A stretch of DNA of 49,167 nucleotides. Origin: Bondarzewia mesenterica (Eukaryota > Basidiomycota > Agaricomycetes > Russulales > Bondarzewiaceae). Where the stretch lies: the NCBI GenBank assembly GCA_004802705.1, contig SGPL01000231.1, positions 1 through 49,167 on the forward strand, written 5' to 3'. Positions 22,250 through 35,580 of this stretch are shown piece by piece. The stretch's first letter is position 1, and each line of letters begins with the position of its first letter. The notes below the pieces were generated by a model, which ran no database searches, was not told the origin of the DNA, and saw only the letters and a program-made list of their open reading frames with translations. A program made the position numbers and the translations under genes.

Positions 22250-25200
22250 GATTCTCCGTTGAGTTTAGTCAGACAAAGGATTGCCTATTATGGCAATGTA
22301 AGAACGCGCAGATTTTGGCCGTCGAAAGGGATAGTACTACAAGAATAAAATACAGAGGGATTCTGCGTAAAAAATTCCTACCGTAGATCCATAATAAATA
22401 CATATATAACATCATCGAAGGTAGTAGCATAGCCATCATAGACTGATATGGCACTAGATGAGAAGGTGGCAGAGGAGGAGGCAGGGTTAAAAAGGAGATA
22501 AATAAAGGAGCTAGTAGATTTAGAGGTACTAGATGGATCACTTAAATGGGTACTTCTCTCATTGAAAGTGGGATACTTGAGTGATATGGTAGGTGAGAGA
22601 GGTAGTGTAGATGTATCAAATTTATTCTGCTCATATGCATAAAGCATCTGATATTGGAGGGGATAGTGATAGATGGACCTTATGTACAGTCAGCTTCATT
22701 AGAGACATTTTAGGGAGGGGAGGGACATGTCTAGTTCACTTCTCCTCATGTAAATGTCTTCTGTAAAGAACTCAGTTCATTCTCTATAGTCGCTGTTAGA
22801 CTAAGATGAACTAATGAAGCTCTTACCTAACTCATCATATCTATAGGTGACTCGGCTCACTCTGCTTGCTTCTTGCTTGCTCGACTCTCTGATTCCTCTT
22901 TGCTTCTCTCTACCTTATCTTCTTTTATGCTCCTCTCATCTTTATTCATACATGTAATGTTTGACCTTCTGAGTTTTTGCTCATGTAGTGAGTTACTGAC
23001 ATGCTCAATAGATGAACATGTCTATGCAAAGCCATTCATGAAGGAAAGTGCAACATTGTTCACATTGTTCATGTTGTTGAATAATGCTCGATAGGCTGAG
23101 TGGTCGACAAAGAGGTCAGATGGTGAAGGTTCATTATTTAAAGAGATGGAGAACAGTATGAGAAAGCAGATTGAGTTGATAGGATATAACAGAATTAAAC
23201 TTAGGGCTATATTTGCTCACATAGCTGTTGAGCTAGAAATAGAAACTAGTATAAATTCTGCAACAAGAGGCAATAAGTCTGTGGTTAAAACTAGACTCTC
23301 AGATAAAAAATTCAGATAAAGAATCTCCTTAGTCAGAGATCCACAAAACTCTCCAATTGTATAAATTCGAATAAAGGCAGCACTAAACTGAACCCCTGGA
23401 GTGCTAAAACTGCTATGAACAAAAGTAATAGATGTACAGTTAAGAAAGACATGATCTTATAAATAGATCTAATCTTCAAAACTGTCTCCAAGCTCAATGG
23501 CACAGTGAGAGGAAATGATGAAGTCATAGACCTCTTATCATACCAGAGCTGAATGGATTCTCCTAGAGCTCTTCAGATGATGTTGAGGGTAAAAGCCATA
23601 GAATCTAGAATAAATGCCTATGACAAGTCATTGGTCAGGCACTCTTCGATGGATCAGTGTGAAATTCAAAATTGGGGGGGTTTGAAGGGTGAAAAATGAG
23701 AATGATATGATATAAACTAGAATGGGTATTATCTTTCCTTCTCATTCTTTTGGGTTTTTATACTCATCTAAAACCTCTCAATTTCATTTTTCTTATTTCC
23801 TTCTATCAGCAAATTCTCCATGGATTGTGCAAGGTGATCAGAGTTGAGCTCATCAAGCTGTACTAGAAGAAATGATGCTGCTGCTTAGATGATACCAAAT
23901 GGGGCTTCAATGATGAACAAGAGGTAATTCTCTGATGTTGAGCTAAATATTTGAGCTGATGAGTCTAAGATTGATTTAGCATGCATAGCTATGATGCTAT
24001 AAAATGACATATTTCTGTTTGAAGCATCAAGATCATGAAGCATATGAGATTCTTCTGAGAAATTTGCAAGTGCTCGAGATTCATCTAGTATGGTCTCTGT
24101 CTCCACAATCTGAGATTGGCTGAGCATCTTAGATAATCTAAGCAGTATCTCATCAATTAAAGTCAACAAGTCTAAAATTGAAAGCTGCTGTGCTAAGTCT
24201 TAGATTTCTATTAGCTCCTTGGATAGATTCTTTCAGATTTTTATCATTAAGGCTTGATTAATCTCTTATTGCTTCCCAGGTGACTTCTCTTTTTCAGAAT
24301 CTCGACTTAAATTTCATTCCACCTTAATAATTCCCTTCTGGAGTGTGGTCTCTTCATAACTCTGACTTCATACTTGACAAGACTAGGATTGAGACTATCT
24401 TTGAATTGCAGGTAAGTTCTATCTTCTTGTTTATTGATGATAACTAAGTTTTTGTGCTGCTAAGGATGACCGAGTAGCATAGAAAATGTGACATTGTCTT
24501 TAATATAAAGATCTATCATTATGGTAAGGGTTTCAAATTTGAGTGGCACATTTTTGATGAGTCCTATGAGTTCACCTTCTCCTCCATTCATATTGTTCAT
24601 GTGAATATTTGCTGACTTGTCCAATAGAAGCAGTACATAATCTTTCCTGGTATGTTTTAACATGATATTGAGCTATGATCTAGTATCAATGATGATGGGT
24701 ATGGAATGACTATTGTTACAAGTGAGGGGAATATAAATAAGAGGTTTATTGAGTTTTTGAGTGAAATTAACCATAGCTGTCTTGATTATTGGCTTGTTAA
24801 ATGGATTTGCAAAGGCCTTTATCGACCTTTTTGCTAGTAATTTTAAGATTGAATTCTCATTCTGATCTTTTGACCTAAACTTAAGAATATCTTGTAGTAA
24901 TCCAGCAAGCTCTATTGAAGATTTGATAACTTCCTTGATGGGTAACTCAAAGTGCATCTTCATGATTTTGAAGAGAACTCGATTGAGATCAAAAGTGAAG
25001 GATATAACTGATTTTTGAGGGGTGTACTTTTACTTATTCCAATCTTTTGTTAGATCTGAATTCAGAAAATTGCAAGTTAATCAAGTTATAGTTTCATCCT
25101 GTTTTGGCTTCCGTGAAGGAGCACACTACTTCAGCATAGGCATATCGAGCTCTGATTCAGAATCAGTCTCGATAATTTAATTCTTGCAAGCAAGTTGAGA

Positions 25201-27229
25201 TTTGAGAGGATATAACTGAGTATCATCTTTCATGATGTAGTCGCTGTCTTTTGGATCATATGCTGGCTTGTGCACATTAACTAGCTGAATGTTTTTAAAT
25301 TGCAGCTGACTGAATAGAGATCTCATCTGAGATGATGGAATAAATTGAGGAGCTAGAGCTAGAGAAGTAGAACGTGATGAAGTTAAATGTAAAGTAGTGG
25401 CCTTTCAATAGATTGAGCTTTACTTCTAGTGCTGGCAGCAGGTTCTTACACCTTAATTAGCATAAAGTCAAAATGCTTAATTATAGGCATGAGGTTTATC
25501 AGATTCAATTTTGGGTGACCATATTGTTCTCCTAGAATATATGGTACTTAGATAGCATGAGAAATCAAGTCATCCTTTTTCTCTCTAGAAGTTGTGTAAT
25601 AAAGTGGATAAACTTTATCAAAAATTTCTTGGTGAGATGACTTGACTATTCAAGAAGTCCATTCAACAGAACATACTTTATAATTCTCACTATCTTGATG
25701 AACCCAGTAAGAACTAAAGTTATCTTCACCAGAATCATGTTCTGAGGAGTTGGCTATAACTAAGTTTATTTTAATCTGATGCACCTTGTCTATAATCTCC
25801 TGTTCTTACTTAGCAGCATCAATTATAGTCTCTTCATGAATTCTTTGGCTGATTAAAGCTCCATTCTCATGAGTGATCCTTTCTATAGGATTATGAGTAA
25901 GAACTCCTTGCCAAACTAAGTTGTAAATCTTAGCACAATAGTTGAGTCTATGACCTTCTTCTCTATAACTATAATATTCCATAAGTCCATAAGAAGCAAA
26001 GAAGCTTAGCTGGCCAGATGAAGGTACATTGCTGAATGTAGTTATGTGTAGTGGAGAGGATCATTTAAATAGAGAGAATAATAGAGAAGTCTGAACAAGA
26101 AAGGATGCTAATGGTGTATTGAGATTAGGTGATCATATAACATTAATAATATCTTTATCCATTTTCATAGTGCAATAGTAGACTTGTGCATATTGTGCCA
26201 AAGTCACGTCTATGGAATTTATCTGTGTGATGAGATCTTCTATTTCTGTAGGAGAGACTGAAGACTTCCTAAGGGATGATGAAAGCTTAGTAGGAGGAGG
26301 AATGTTATCATCTTTATTACTATTGTAGGTAATTTTCTTTAGCTTTTCTTCTTGTGAAGCTTTGAAAAACAATTCTTGCTCTTGAACTTCTTGAGGTTAG
26401 AGCTTCAAATGTCTTCATCTGAGGTAGAGTCAGTCTCTGAGTTAAATTCACTAGACCAATTTCTGTTAGAGGGATCCTCATCAGTAGAATAATTGTCAAA
26501 GTGTTCTCTCTGAAGGATAGATTCAATGATAGATTCAATCTCCTTAAAGGGGTAGGATTTTGAGCAATTCAGATTAGGATTAGAGAAAAGGAGTCAGTTC
26601 TGAATGATTGCACAAAGTTATTTTTCAATGCCTCTCTAGAAGTAAGTCAAGTATTTCTGATTGGTGATCTTGTTCTTGTGGAGAAACTATCCTATAATTA
26701 TGATATATTTGTGAGTGTACTTGCACCATAAGTCCAACTGTCTCATATATTGATAATAGGTCTTCTTAATGAACAACTTGAGGTTATTCCTTTTATACCT
26801 CACATCATAGAGGTTAGCATTATAGTACATATAGAGGTCAATCTTGAGTTTGGCCTAATCAAGATCTTGAAAGCTCTTCAAGGCCTCGATGAACTCACAA
26901 ACACATCGAGAACAGTACTTTATCATGCTCTAGCATTTTTTAGCTGAGGAAGTTACATTATACAAGTTGCACAACTTTTTATAACACTAGATGAAGAGTT
27001 TAACCTGAGAATACTCACCCTTAAACTTCAGTGGATGATACTTCATATTAAGGTTTGGCATAGAGGTAGGTTGTGGGGCAAAGAATGAAAAGGGATTTAG
27101 AGCAAAAGGAGGGGCGTGTTCTCTAGGAGGAGAATTCAATTCCTCAGAGTTTGACATAGTAGAAGGAGTGAAAGTAGAGATCGATGAAAAAGATGTATAG
27201 GAAGATGATATGAAAGGACTTATCATCAC
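22250..27229 (-). mobile_element. Decayed gag-protease retroelement (Ty3/gypsy-like, basidiomycete type)
   Basis: Fragments appear in the right order on the minus strand. At 27229-26987 is a Gag start with SNSEELNSPPREHAPPFAL and KYHPLKFKGEYSQVK. At 26400-26133 is an acidic Ser/Asp linker with EIEDLITQINSID. At 25976-25935 is a zinc-knuckle relic, REEGHRLNYC, whose first two Cys are now Tyr. At 24963-24460 is a retropepsin-like region: IPIIIDTRSQLNIM (the G of DTGS lost), then IHMNNMNGGEGELIG and TFSMLLGHP. Beyond it are DRTYLQFKDSLNPSLVKYEV and, at 22540-22270, YDGYATTFDDVIYVF and STIPFDGQ. The many stops and frameshifts make it dead. Reverse transcriptase and integrase are absent: the element ends abruptly at about 22.25 kb, where normal gene-space composition begins. 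LTRs were not found. The class assignment rests on my knowledge of such polyproteins in Agaricomycetes. Confidence 0.65.
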
Positions 27230-28436
27230 TATATCATATTGAACTGTTACATTGTATATGACTTCATTATTTAGATATGCATCTCACATATTGTTGGCAA
27301 ATGTTATCTATATTATCTTTAACTCTCAACATTCATATAGAATATGATATACAGCTAATATAGTATTATGCAATGTATAGTTGAATATAAGATGATCTAA
27401 GATCAACCTGCTATACAAAAGGCAGCAGAACTTACTAAATGCAGATAAATTTGTTTGCAGATAATGCTCACATGCTGAATGTCCACATAATAGTTTATTT
27501 TATAGAGAGTGTGAAATGCATATCAAAATCATGAAGAAAGTGTATGAAGAAGTATCCATGATCATGACAATTATATAAACTCTTTGCATATACAACATTT
27601 ACAAATAACCTTTATTTCACTGAAGAGCTACACAGAATTATACTTAATATATGTCAATATGAAGGAATGAAAGTAATAAAATACTTCTTGAAATATTTTA
27701 CATTGCTCCCAAGTTTTTATACATTTGAGATATAGCTTGCAATTGATTTAATGCAATCAAATGGTCACTTATTAATGGATGTCATCTGCTACTATTGAGA
27801 TACAATGATGTATGCTATTATATGAACCTGTTCTTGGTGGTGTACCACATTCCATAATTCCTCTTCAGTACAGCACTCATCAGAAGAATATTGTCTTCTA
27901 TGATATAAAAATATAGTTATTGCAGTAGAAGATGAACAAGAGAAACTTGCAGTATATTAGCAGCTTAACTCCATCAAAGCAAAATATTGAGTTAAATGTT
28001 GACTTTGATTTGAAGTACAACTCTATTGTGATGGACCTGTTTATGCAAGTATTAACAAGAAATACAAGTCTATCACAATGGATACAGATCACTAATAGTG
28101 ATCCATTATCTGTCATAAAGGCATTATTTTGTATTGATGAGATAAAGGAGAACTAATGATACATGATGACATTAGATATCATCTGAAAGAATGGAGACCT
28201 CTTAGATGGACATGGAGAAAAAATACAATTCTGCTTTCATGATTGTATAATTGGGAAATTGACAAAAATAAATGCGACAAATGCAATGATGACAGATACT
28301 ACAAACAGAATAGAAAAAAAAAGGGCACCACCTAACCACCTACATTAACTGTGCCTAACGAACCAGTAATGAGATATAGATAATTCAATACACTATGAAC
28401 AGATACTTACTCTGTAGTGCAGTCCTTCCAATGAGC
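27230..28436. other. AT-rich sequence without recognisable genes
   Basis: Very AT-rich and CpG-poor, with only short frames. It may contain the 5' LTR or leader of the gag-protease element, but no matching second copy is visible in the window. Confidence 0.4.
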
Positions 28437-29185
28437 CTAAAAATGCTCTAGCATCATGCCTTCTAATGCTGTCATAACATTCAAGATATCACTGTAGAAG
28501 CTACTAAAGGGATTACATTTAAACTTTATTTCCTTCAGTGGTAACTTTTTCTTTATGTCTTCCTCCCTCTTCATATAGTTCAGAAGGATGTACTTAATCT
28601 GTGGATAAAATATAAAATAAATTCTGCTCATGAAAATATGATGCTCACTACTGTAGTGACCATAGCAATGCAATGCTTGAGAGGTTGGGATTCAAAGGGG
28701 GAGATAACACCAGAGTAATGTCTGGTGTACATATTTCACAGGCCATAAGTGGTGGAATGGTGTGCCTCTATGTGCTGCTCTATTCTGTTATCAAGTTTGA
28801 CCAATGAGTTTCACCAAAACTAAGTTCATAAAGTTAGGAATAATATTGCCCTACATTGTATCTGTCAGTATATTAGAGAGGAAGGTTGGATGGCAAGAAC
28901 TTATGTTTATATCCATGACACCTAAGTAGAGAAATTGATTATCATCAAGAAGCAGCCTCACTCTAGCAGTGGCTTTGAATTAGATAGCAGGGTACATGTG
29001 ATGCTGCTCTATAGCATCCTGGGAGGCTGTGGTCGTGGTGTTTATTTTCACCCATTCAAAGAGGCCATATCTTAGCATCAATGCCTCGTATATGGTGGGA
29101 CTGTATGTAGGGTCAATGTATTCTATTGCGTCTGATTTGGCCCTTCCTCTCTTGATGATAAGAACATCACCAACCTAAACTAATG
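28437..29185 (-). pseudogene. Unrecognised decayed coding relic
   Basis: A protein-like frame on the minus strand starts near 29180 with GDVLIIKRGRAKSDAIEYID and runs through EALMLRYGLFEWVKI and FKATARVRLLLDDNQFLYLG. It is broken by stops and continues in fragments to a 78-codon open stretch at 28673-28437 (PQIKYILLNYMKREEDIKKK). The residue mix looks like a former gene, possibly from a transposon, but I do not recognise the family. Confidence 0.3.
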
Positions 29186-30277
29186 TTAGCCTTTGCAATG
29201 ATGATTTTAGAGTAAATACTGAGAAACTTACTATTTTATGGAGCTACCTTTGACCCAACTCTAGAACTAAAAGGAAAATAAGCAATATTGCATATTAGAG
29301 ATGCTGTCTTATGCACTAGCCTCTGGCATCAATGCCTATTATTTTCCACACCAACACCTCAGAAGGACTGGCCACTTCATGTAGCTAGAAGACATGATAA
29401 AAGGCATGTGAGAGATAACATTCAATCAGAATGAATTCCTTGTGAATGTCCTCCTCTAGCATCTCCATAAGATCAGGGTGATAAAGGAGAGGTTGAGCAT
29501 GCCACCATCACCTCATGGCTCCCCTTAGCAGAGCTCCACATTGAGGCCAAGGCTGTTCACATCCCCGCACTACTTTCCATTACTACCATCACTGATGCTG
29601 CCTCTCTCTTCTCTCCCAGAGGAGGAAATCATGCTGAGTATAGTCTTCATGGATGAAGACCTGCTGATCATCATCCACTTTAAAGTTGGAAAGGCCAAGG
29701 GTGATGATGACATGGATGATGATGAGTCAGGGAAGCATATTTATCTCCCTCGACTGTTATGCAAACTCATGAATTCTATATGAGAAACAAGGCATTCAGA
29801 ATGTTTGTTTATCTCTATGTTGATAAAATAATAAAATGGTATATTGTACCTTAAGATGAGCTGATCCTCTCATGCAATACATCATTCAACTATTCATTGT
29901 GAGTGATCAAGAAACTGCATTTTCTTCAAGTGGAGGCAACTGTACTCACCTCAGATGTATATCTCATTCTGTTTGGATAATTGTTGAAGTAACTTTGAAG
30001 TTGATAGTGCTCAATGGAAGATCTGAGTTGTTAACATGAAAAAGCCATAATGGTATACATTAAAATACTTATCTGTATACAGTAGTTTTGAACGCACTCC
30101 ACATTGAATCACAGGGATCCCTAAATAAGTAAAAGGATATCATTGAATGTTTCAACTCATTTTGATGATAGCATCGTGATTTAGGAAAATTCTCTAGTCT
30201 TATTTTAAATATGAGCAATTATAACTCACCTCTATATATCATTATTTCAACTGCCATGACTTTCATCCTGCTCAATA
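29186..30277. other. AT-rich stretch with scattered short frames
   Basis: A short plus-strand frame at 29541-29783 has an acidic stretch (GDDDMDDDESGK) but no known domain and no clear continuation. Nothing else is supportable. Confidence 0.35.
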
Positions 30278-30730
30278 ATGCTCATCAGAAGCAGTTCTCT
30301 CAGCTCAATTCTGATAGCCCAGAATCCAGAGTATATTGAGGGCACTCCAACCTATGTGCTGAAATCCATCATGGATTTTGCTAAGGCAGACAAGATGGCT
30401 ATTGGCCTCTGTCTCCAAGTCAAGCTAGTGGTGGAGGAAGTTTGGCAGAAAATTGGGAGAAACAGTGAGGCTGGTAGTAAGGCTAATGGCAAGGCTGATG
30501 GTGAGGCCAATAGTGATGGTAAGGTCAGAAGTGATGAAGAAGCCAATGGGGAGTTGGACATTGAACATCTACTGATTGCAGAAGCTAATAGAGAGCTATA
30601 TAATGGGGATGGTCAGAAAGGAGAGGAGGCTCCCAAGGAGATCAGACCATTCAATATGAAAAAGGTGGATTCAGCCTCCAAAGACAAGGCAGGGGAAGCC
30701 AAGGCTAAAGAGACAGCAGGTCCAGAATAG
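30278..30730 (+). CDS. Hypothetical protein fragment with Gly/Ala/Asp/Lys-rich repeats
   Basis: This 150-codon frame is one of the longest uninterrupted ones in the AT-rich island. It opens TPTYVLKSIMDFAKADKMAI, has a helical LCLQVKLVVEEVWQKIG, then a low-complexity part built on short repeats of the KANGKADGEA type, and an acidic-basic tail. The adjoining sequence (30731-31030) stays protein-like but has stops. It is probably the surviving exon of a decayed gene or transposon ORF and not a working gene. No family is recognised. Confidence 0.25.
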   Translation: MLIRSSSLSSILIAQNPEYIEGTPTYVLKSIMDFAKADKMAIGLCLQVKLVVEEVWQKIGRNSEAGSKANGKADGEANSDGKVRSDEEANGELDIEHLLIAEANRELYNGDGQKGEEAPKEIRPFNMKKVDSASKDKAGEAKAKETAGPE

Positions 30731-31590
30731 CTGTCCTCATCCAAGGTGACCCAAAGGCTAAAACCTCAGCCCATGGTGAAGTTGAAGGTATGAGTGTCAT
30801 GGTTTTGTATGAAGTTGGGGCTAATGAACCATTGTTATCTGACAGAAGGCATCTGCTGTATTAAGATGAAGTCCCAACTCCTGATGAGGATGATGGGGAT
30901 ACAGGTAATAATAAGCAACAGGTTCAGCCTAGGAAGAGGAGATGGTCAGTGATGATGACCTTGCACACGAAATGCAAAACCTCATTAGTTGAGGTGCATG
31001 AGGTCGATGAAGCACCAGAAACAAGAGAGTAAAAGATACTCTTGATGTAAGTTTTTCTTCAGTTTGAACCTGAAATTTTTTTAGACTAATCTGATATGTA
31101 TGACTACACAGAATCTATCTATATCTCTCAGAAAACCCTCCAAAAAGCATTAGCTATATAGCTAAAAGAGGACGAGGCCAAAGGTAAAGACATACAGCTC
31201 GCCCATCTAGCAAGAAAATGCAAACTAATGATAAAAACAAAGTCTGATCAGGCTCCAATGCAGACTTGGCATCAGGACCAGCCAAAGGGTCAAAGACAAG
31301 AGAAGACAACTCGCTGTTGGCGATGCTCTTTCATTTTTCATAATTTTTGTGTCTGTTCTGCACTCAGCTTATAATGTACAATCAAAACACAAATAGTGAT
31401 TATATTAAAAAAAAGAAAAANAAAAAAAGTTATATTACAAAAAAGAATTAAAGACAAAAGGAGTCATTGGGGAGTAAGGCTGATGTCAAAATCATTCTGC
31501 TTGTCATTGTTGATAATTGCACATGTGCTTCAAACTTTGCAGAGATTTTGGAGAAAATTGTTGGTTACAGAACTCACCTCTAACTTCTGT
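30731..31590. other. AT-rich stretch with decayed continuation of the 30.3 kb frame
   Basis: Frames on the plus strand are broken every few dozen codons. An A-rich tract with one N lies near 31400-31440. No gene is supportable. Confidence 0.35.
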
Positions 31591-31708
31591 TGACCCAATG
31601 TGGCACAATAACTGAATGGACAGGACATCTCAAGACATTCTGAACCATCTCAAACAATGGAGAGATGATGAATTAATGAAGAAAGGAAATAAAATCGGAA
31701 AAATACTA
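31591..31708 (-). repeat. Truncated 3' LTR of copia copy A
   Basis: The text aatggagagatgatgaatta and tcaagacattctg here repeats the outer part of the LTR at 35.16-35.53 kb in the same orientation, with some substitutions and an internal deletion of about 40 bases near 31610. The inner half of the LTR is missing. Confidence 0.75.
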
Positions 31709-32049
31709 AATTTAAGTCCAAGTGCTTCATCCTCCCATGATGCTCTGAATTTTTCGCCACACTGATTGCAGATTGGTTATTAATGCGAAGGATAGAAGGG
31801 CCCTTGACCTCATAGCCAAGTTCAGACAGCAAATGACACATCCAAACGATCTCCCTGCCCGCTTCAACTGTAGAAATGACCTCTGCTTCAGTGTTGGACT
31901 GTGCAAGTCCTTGAAGCTTGGAACTCCAACTGACAGCGCCTGTACCGATGCGAAACACATATCCACCAGTAGACCTTCCACCATCGAGACTACCGGCAAA
32001 AGTTGGCATCAAAGAAAGATGTGAATAGCTCAGGTGAGTCAGAAGGACC

Positions 32050-32160
32050 ATAAGCGAGTTTGTAGTTCAATGTGTCTGCAGATAACAAAACAAGTGCTTG
32101 ACAGCCATCCAATGAGCGATGCCAGGGCAGCAATTGAAGCAGCAGAGGGTGGAGCATGAG
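32050..32160 (-). other. Copia RT C-terminal motif in copy A
   Basis: Fragments of IAHWMAVKHLFCYLQ and LNYKLAYGP, in different frames, correspond to the RT to RNase H linker motif (HW-xx-VK-x-x-F-x-YL) and match VKHFFSYLQSTLDYKLTYDG in copy B. This confirms that both copies belong to one family. Confidence 0.6.
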
Positions 32161-35150
32161 CGATGGCAGGGCAAGTGGACATGACCAGAAACAGCAGGGA
32201 ACCAACAGCAGAGATATATGGCACTTTCTTTGTGTACTCCTTGTCTTCATCAGACTTGGCAGACATTCAAAAGAGAATCGCACTCCAGGCAGGATGGGTG
32301 CCTTGACAAGACTAGAATCGTCAAAACAATAGCACTGTGACATGTCAATGATGTATTGGCATTAGAATAGAGATAGACAATGATTGGGCCGATCCCGATG
32401 ATTTCTATGCCAAGGAGTGAAGCACTGGGACCTAGATGGCGCAGACAGAAGGAGGAGGCGAGTTCTGCAATGATTTCATCTAAGATCTCTGCAGATTTGG
32501 AAGCAAATGTTCAATCATCAACAAAGACAGGCATAATGATCTTGACATTGTCCTTAGCGAAGACATAGATGCTGTTGTCCAAGTAGATGTGCTTGATGTC
32601 CATCCGCCCAAGCACGCCCTTCAGCTTGTGATACCACAGTGTGGACACTTGCTTAAGACCATAAAGTCCCTTCTTCAGTAGACACACATGATCTAGTTCT
32701 CCTCACTCAAATCCTTTAGGCTGCTCCATGTAGACTTCGATGTTGAGTGCCCCATTGGTGGAATGGAGATGTAAGTCTTCAATTGCTGAGAGAGCAGGAA
32801 TGGCATGAATGGTGGCGAATTTCACAGTGGGGACAAAGGTTTCAAAATAATGAAAGCCAGGACATTGACTGAAGACTTTGACAACAAGGCGAGCCTTATA
32901 GTGCTCTAGCAGGTCATCTGTATTTCGTTTAACTTTGAAAACCCAGCGAGAACTGATCGCTTTGTGACCAGGAGGCAGTAGAATGATCTCCCAAGTGCCA
33001 TTGCGACCATGAGCTCCATTTCCTCCTGTGCAGCCTTTTGCCACTCATCTGCATCAGGATGATTGAGGGCCTGCCTGTAAGACGATGGTTCTGCCTTGCT
33101 AGGGGATGCAACAAAGAGAGCATGCTCCACTTCTGCGGTCAAAGTGCCTTCAACCAATCTCTCTCCATCTGATACAACAGACTTGTCTAGTGGGCTTGAC
33201 ACATTGTCATCCTCAAGAACTGAAGTCGATTCTGAGGGTTTGACCTGCCACCACATCTCTGACAAGTGCTGCAGTGTAAAACAGTGGGTTCTAGATCAGA
33301 TTGAAGTGGATTGACAATGGGAGGCAAAAGAGCATCAATGGGAGGAGGAGTGAGAGGAGGTGCTGTTTCTGCCAAAGCATCAACTTGTAGAGCAGGAAGA
33401 TCAGGATGAGCTGGAGGCTGAGGAGGAGGAGCATACCATCCCCACCCAGAACTGGCAGTGGATCACCTTCAATGTCCAAACTGCCCAAAAGCAACACGAG
33501 TCGAGCAGAAGGAGGTGCAGGAAGATGGGTCTTGGTACCAGGGAAGTAGTGATCATCAAAATTGGCGCGTTTAGTATGATAACCTTCCTGGTCATTGGAT
33601 TGTAGAATTTTCATCCCTTGTAGCCATCCGGGTAGCCAATAAACACGCACTTCTCCTTCTGCACATGCACATAGGCAGTACATCCCCAGACTCGAAGATG
33701 ACTCACATTCAGCTTCCCACCATGCCAGGCCTCGTAAAGAGAGGACCATGGAGATCAGAGTGAATGAGTTCCAATGGATTAGAGAAGAAGAGCATGCAAA
33801 AGGGAGTGGATTGGCATGCAACTTGTCTGCTAGACATGGCTAGCATATGAGATCTGATTTCGCATCAGAGTCAAGTTGCAGGCCAATGACCATGTTTTCT
33901 CGCATGAAGCGCTGTATGCCAGCATGATGGTGGTGGTAAAGGCGATGATGCCAAAGGCAGGAGTCAAGAGGAAGTAGTGGCAGGTGGGCAAACTCTATAA
34001 TGGGAAAAGTCAATCCTTGCAGGAAAGCGCAGTTGGAATGGTTCACAGCAGCACAGAATCAGACAGAATTATCCATGATAAAGCACATCACAGATCCTTC
34101 AATAACGCAGAGAATTTCTTTCAGCCTCTTTGTTTCCTTCCAACCAATGAAGCAAACACCACACTCCCAATCCCAGCTGAAGGAATGACATCTGGCTTGT
34201 AATTGCATAGCCAGTAATGATGGGGAGTCATATGAGATGTGGCCCCTATGTCTGCATTCCAATCAACACTAGTATCAAGCATCACATTGTAGGGAGGTGA
34301 TACGAGATCGGAAGGCTGAAGGGAATGAAGACTTACACTGCCAATGAACTGCACGATGCCAGAATCAAGCTTGGGGACATCCTGAACCACGTTGGCCTGA
34401 GAGGGTTTGCCCTGAAGTTGCTGGTTAATGCGCTTAAAACACCTGTCCTCTGTGTGGCCATTTACGCCACAGAAGTCGCACTTGAACCGTTGCCTAGATC
34501 CCTTCAGCTTTTTTCCTGCTCCAGGAGTACCAGATGATGCCACAAAGGCCTGAGTGGAATGCAAAGGTAGAAGAGCCTCTAGATGATGGGTCCTAGTGAT
34601 ACCCTCATTCCTGAAAGCATCCTCGAGTTTAGAGCGAGTGAGATTATCGATGAGATTGAGACAAATTTGTCACAATCAGCAGACAAAGACCACAGCATCG
34701 CCATACAGAATCACAGTCCACAGGGCACAGATTCTTCAAAACTCGCATGGACTCGTGGATCCTATGAATGAGGGACTGCAAAGATTTGTCCTCCTTCTTC
34801 CTGATTGAAAATAGGTCCTCCAATGTGTTAAACCGCGATCCAGCCCGCTTCTCATTGAAATTCTACTCTAGCTTCGCCCACATCACCATGGGATCATCCT
34901 CTAAGCCATCCAAGACACCCCCTGCAGCTCTCATCCAAAGACAACACAATTGCACCTGCAGCCTTCTGCTGATTCCTCTACCACTCCAGCTTGAGCATGG
35001 CGAGACTGTCATCTAGACAAGTCTCCACACCACTAACCAAAAGCCACAGACCCTTAAGACAAAGCCAGCCACTGATGCCACAAGATAGAGATGCAAAAAA
35101 GTGGAGATGTAGTTGCAAAAATAAAATGAGTTGCGAGTTGTCAAGGCTCA

Positions 35151-35162
35151 GGGCCCATAACC
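35151..35162 (-). other. Primer-binding site of copia copy A, half-tRNA-iMet type
   Basis: Right after the LTR end (caaca) the minus strand reads ggttatgggccc. TTATGGGCCC is complementary to the anticodon-loop side of initiator methionine tRNA (GGGCCCAUAA). That is the internal tRNA site used by Drosophila copia and yeast Ty5, not the usual tRNA 3' end. Confidence 0.65.
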
Positions 35163-35527
35163 TGTTGAGCACAGCGAAAACAGATGACTAGTAATGCTAG
35201 GAGAACAGCAATGAAATGTACATGTAGAGACTGCGGTCCAAAGTGAGCAACTGGGGGTACAGAGTGCACTTGGCTGCAGGTATTTATGCTAGAATGACTA
35301 ATAGAAAGAGATATAAGAAATCTGAGACATGGAAACAATGACACAATGAGTGGGACTATGGCACAATAACTGAAGTGAAACATATGGCCAAGTCGCACCA
35401 GAAACAAGGGAACAATGGACAGGATATCTCAAGACATTCTGGACTGTCTCCAAACAATGAAGAGATGATGAATTAATTGGAGAAAGGAAATGAAATCGGA
35501 AAAATACCAATAAATGCCATAACATCA
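35163..35527 (-). repeat. 5' LTR of copia copy A, about 365 bp
   Basis: On the minus strand it starts TGATGTTATGGCATT and ends GCTCAACA, that is TG...CA. A TATA-like cataaatacc lies inside. Both ends align with the LTR of copy B in opposite orientation. Confidence 0.75.
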
Positions 35528-35553
35528 ACCAAAACAACATCATGTTAAAATGT

Positions 35554-35580
35554 CCACTCACTCTCACTCACTCTCACTCA
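35554..35580. repeat. Short tandem repeat ctcactctca
   Basis: Almost three units of a 10-bp repeat, 27 bases outside the LTR of copy A. Probably simple sequence near the insertion site. Confidence 0.6.

Larger units (their letters stand above)
31591..35527 (-). mobile_element. Ty1/copia retrotransposon copy A (decayed)
   Basis: The order on the minus strand is that of a copia element. A 5' LTR (35527-35163) and a primer site are followed by Gag with KKEDKSLQSLIHRIHES (about 34.8 kb). The zinc knuckle CDFCGVNGHTEDRC and the protease WNADIGATSHMTPH (DTGA changed to DIGA) lie at 34.56-34.12 kb. An integrase tail, VSHLRVWGCTAYVHV and VFIGYPDGYKG, lies near 33.6-33.7 kb. Reverse transcriptase (KAISSRWVFKVKRN, NIEVYMEQPKGFE) covers 33.2-32.1 kb. 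RNase H (GGRSTGGYVFRIGTGAVSW, LAQSNTEAEVIST) lies at 32.05-31.71 kb, then a truncated 3' LTR. Most of the integrase core is missing, and stops and frameshifts are frequent, so it cannot move on its own. Copia elements transpose by an RNA intermediate in cytoplasmic particles. Confidence 0.9.
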
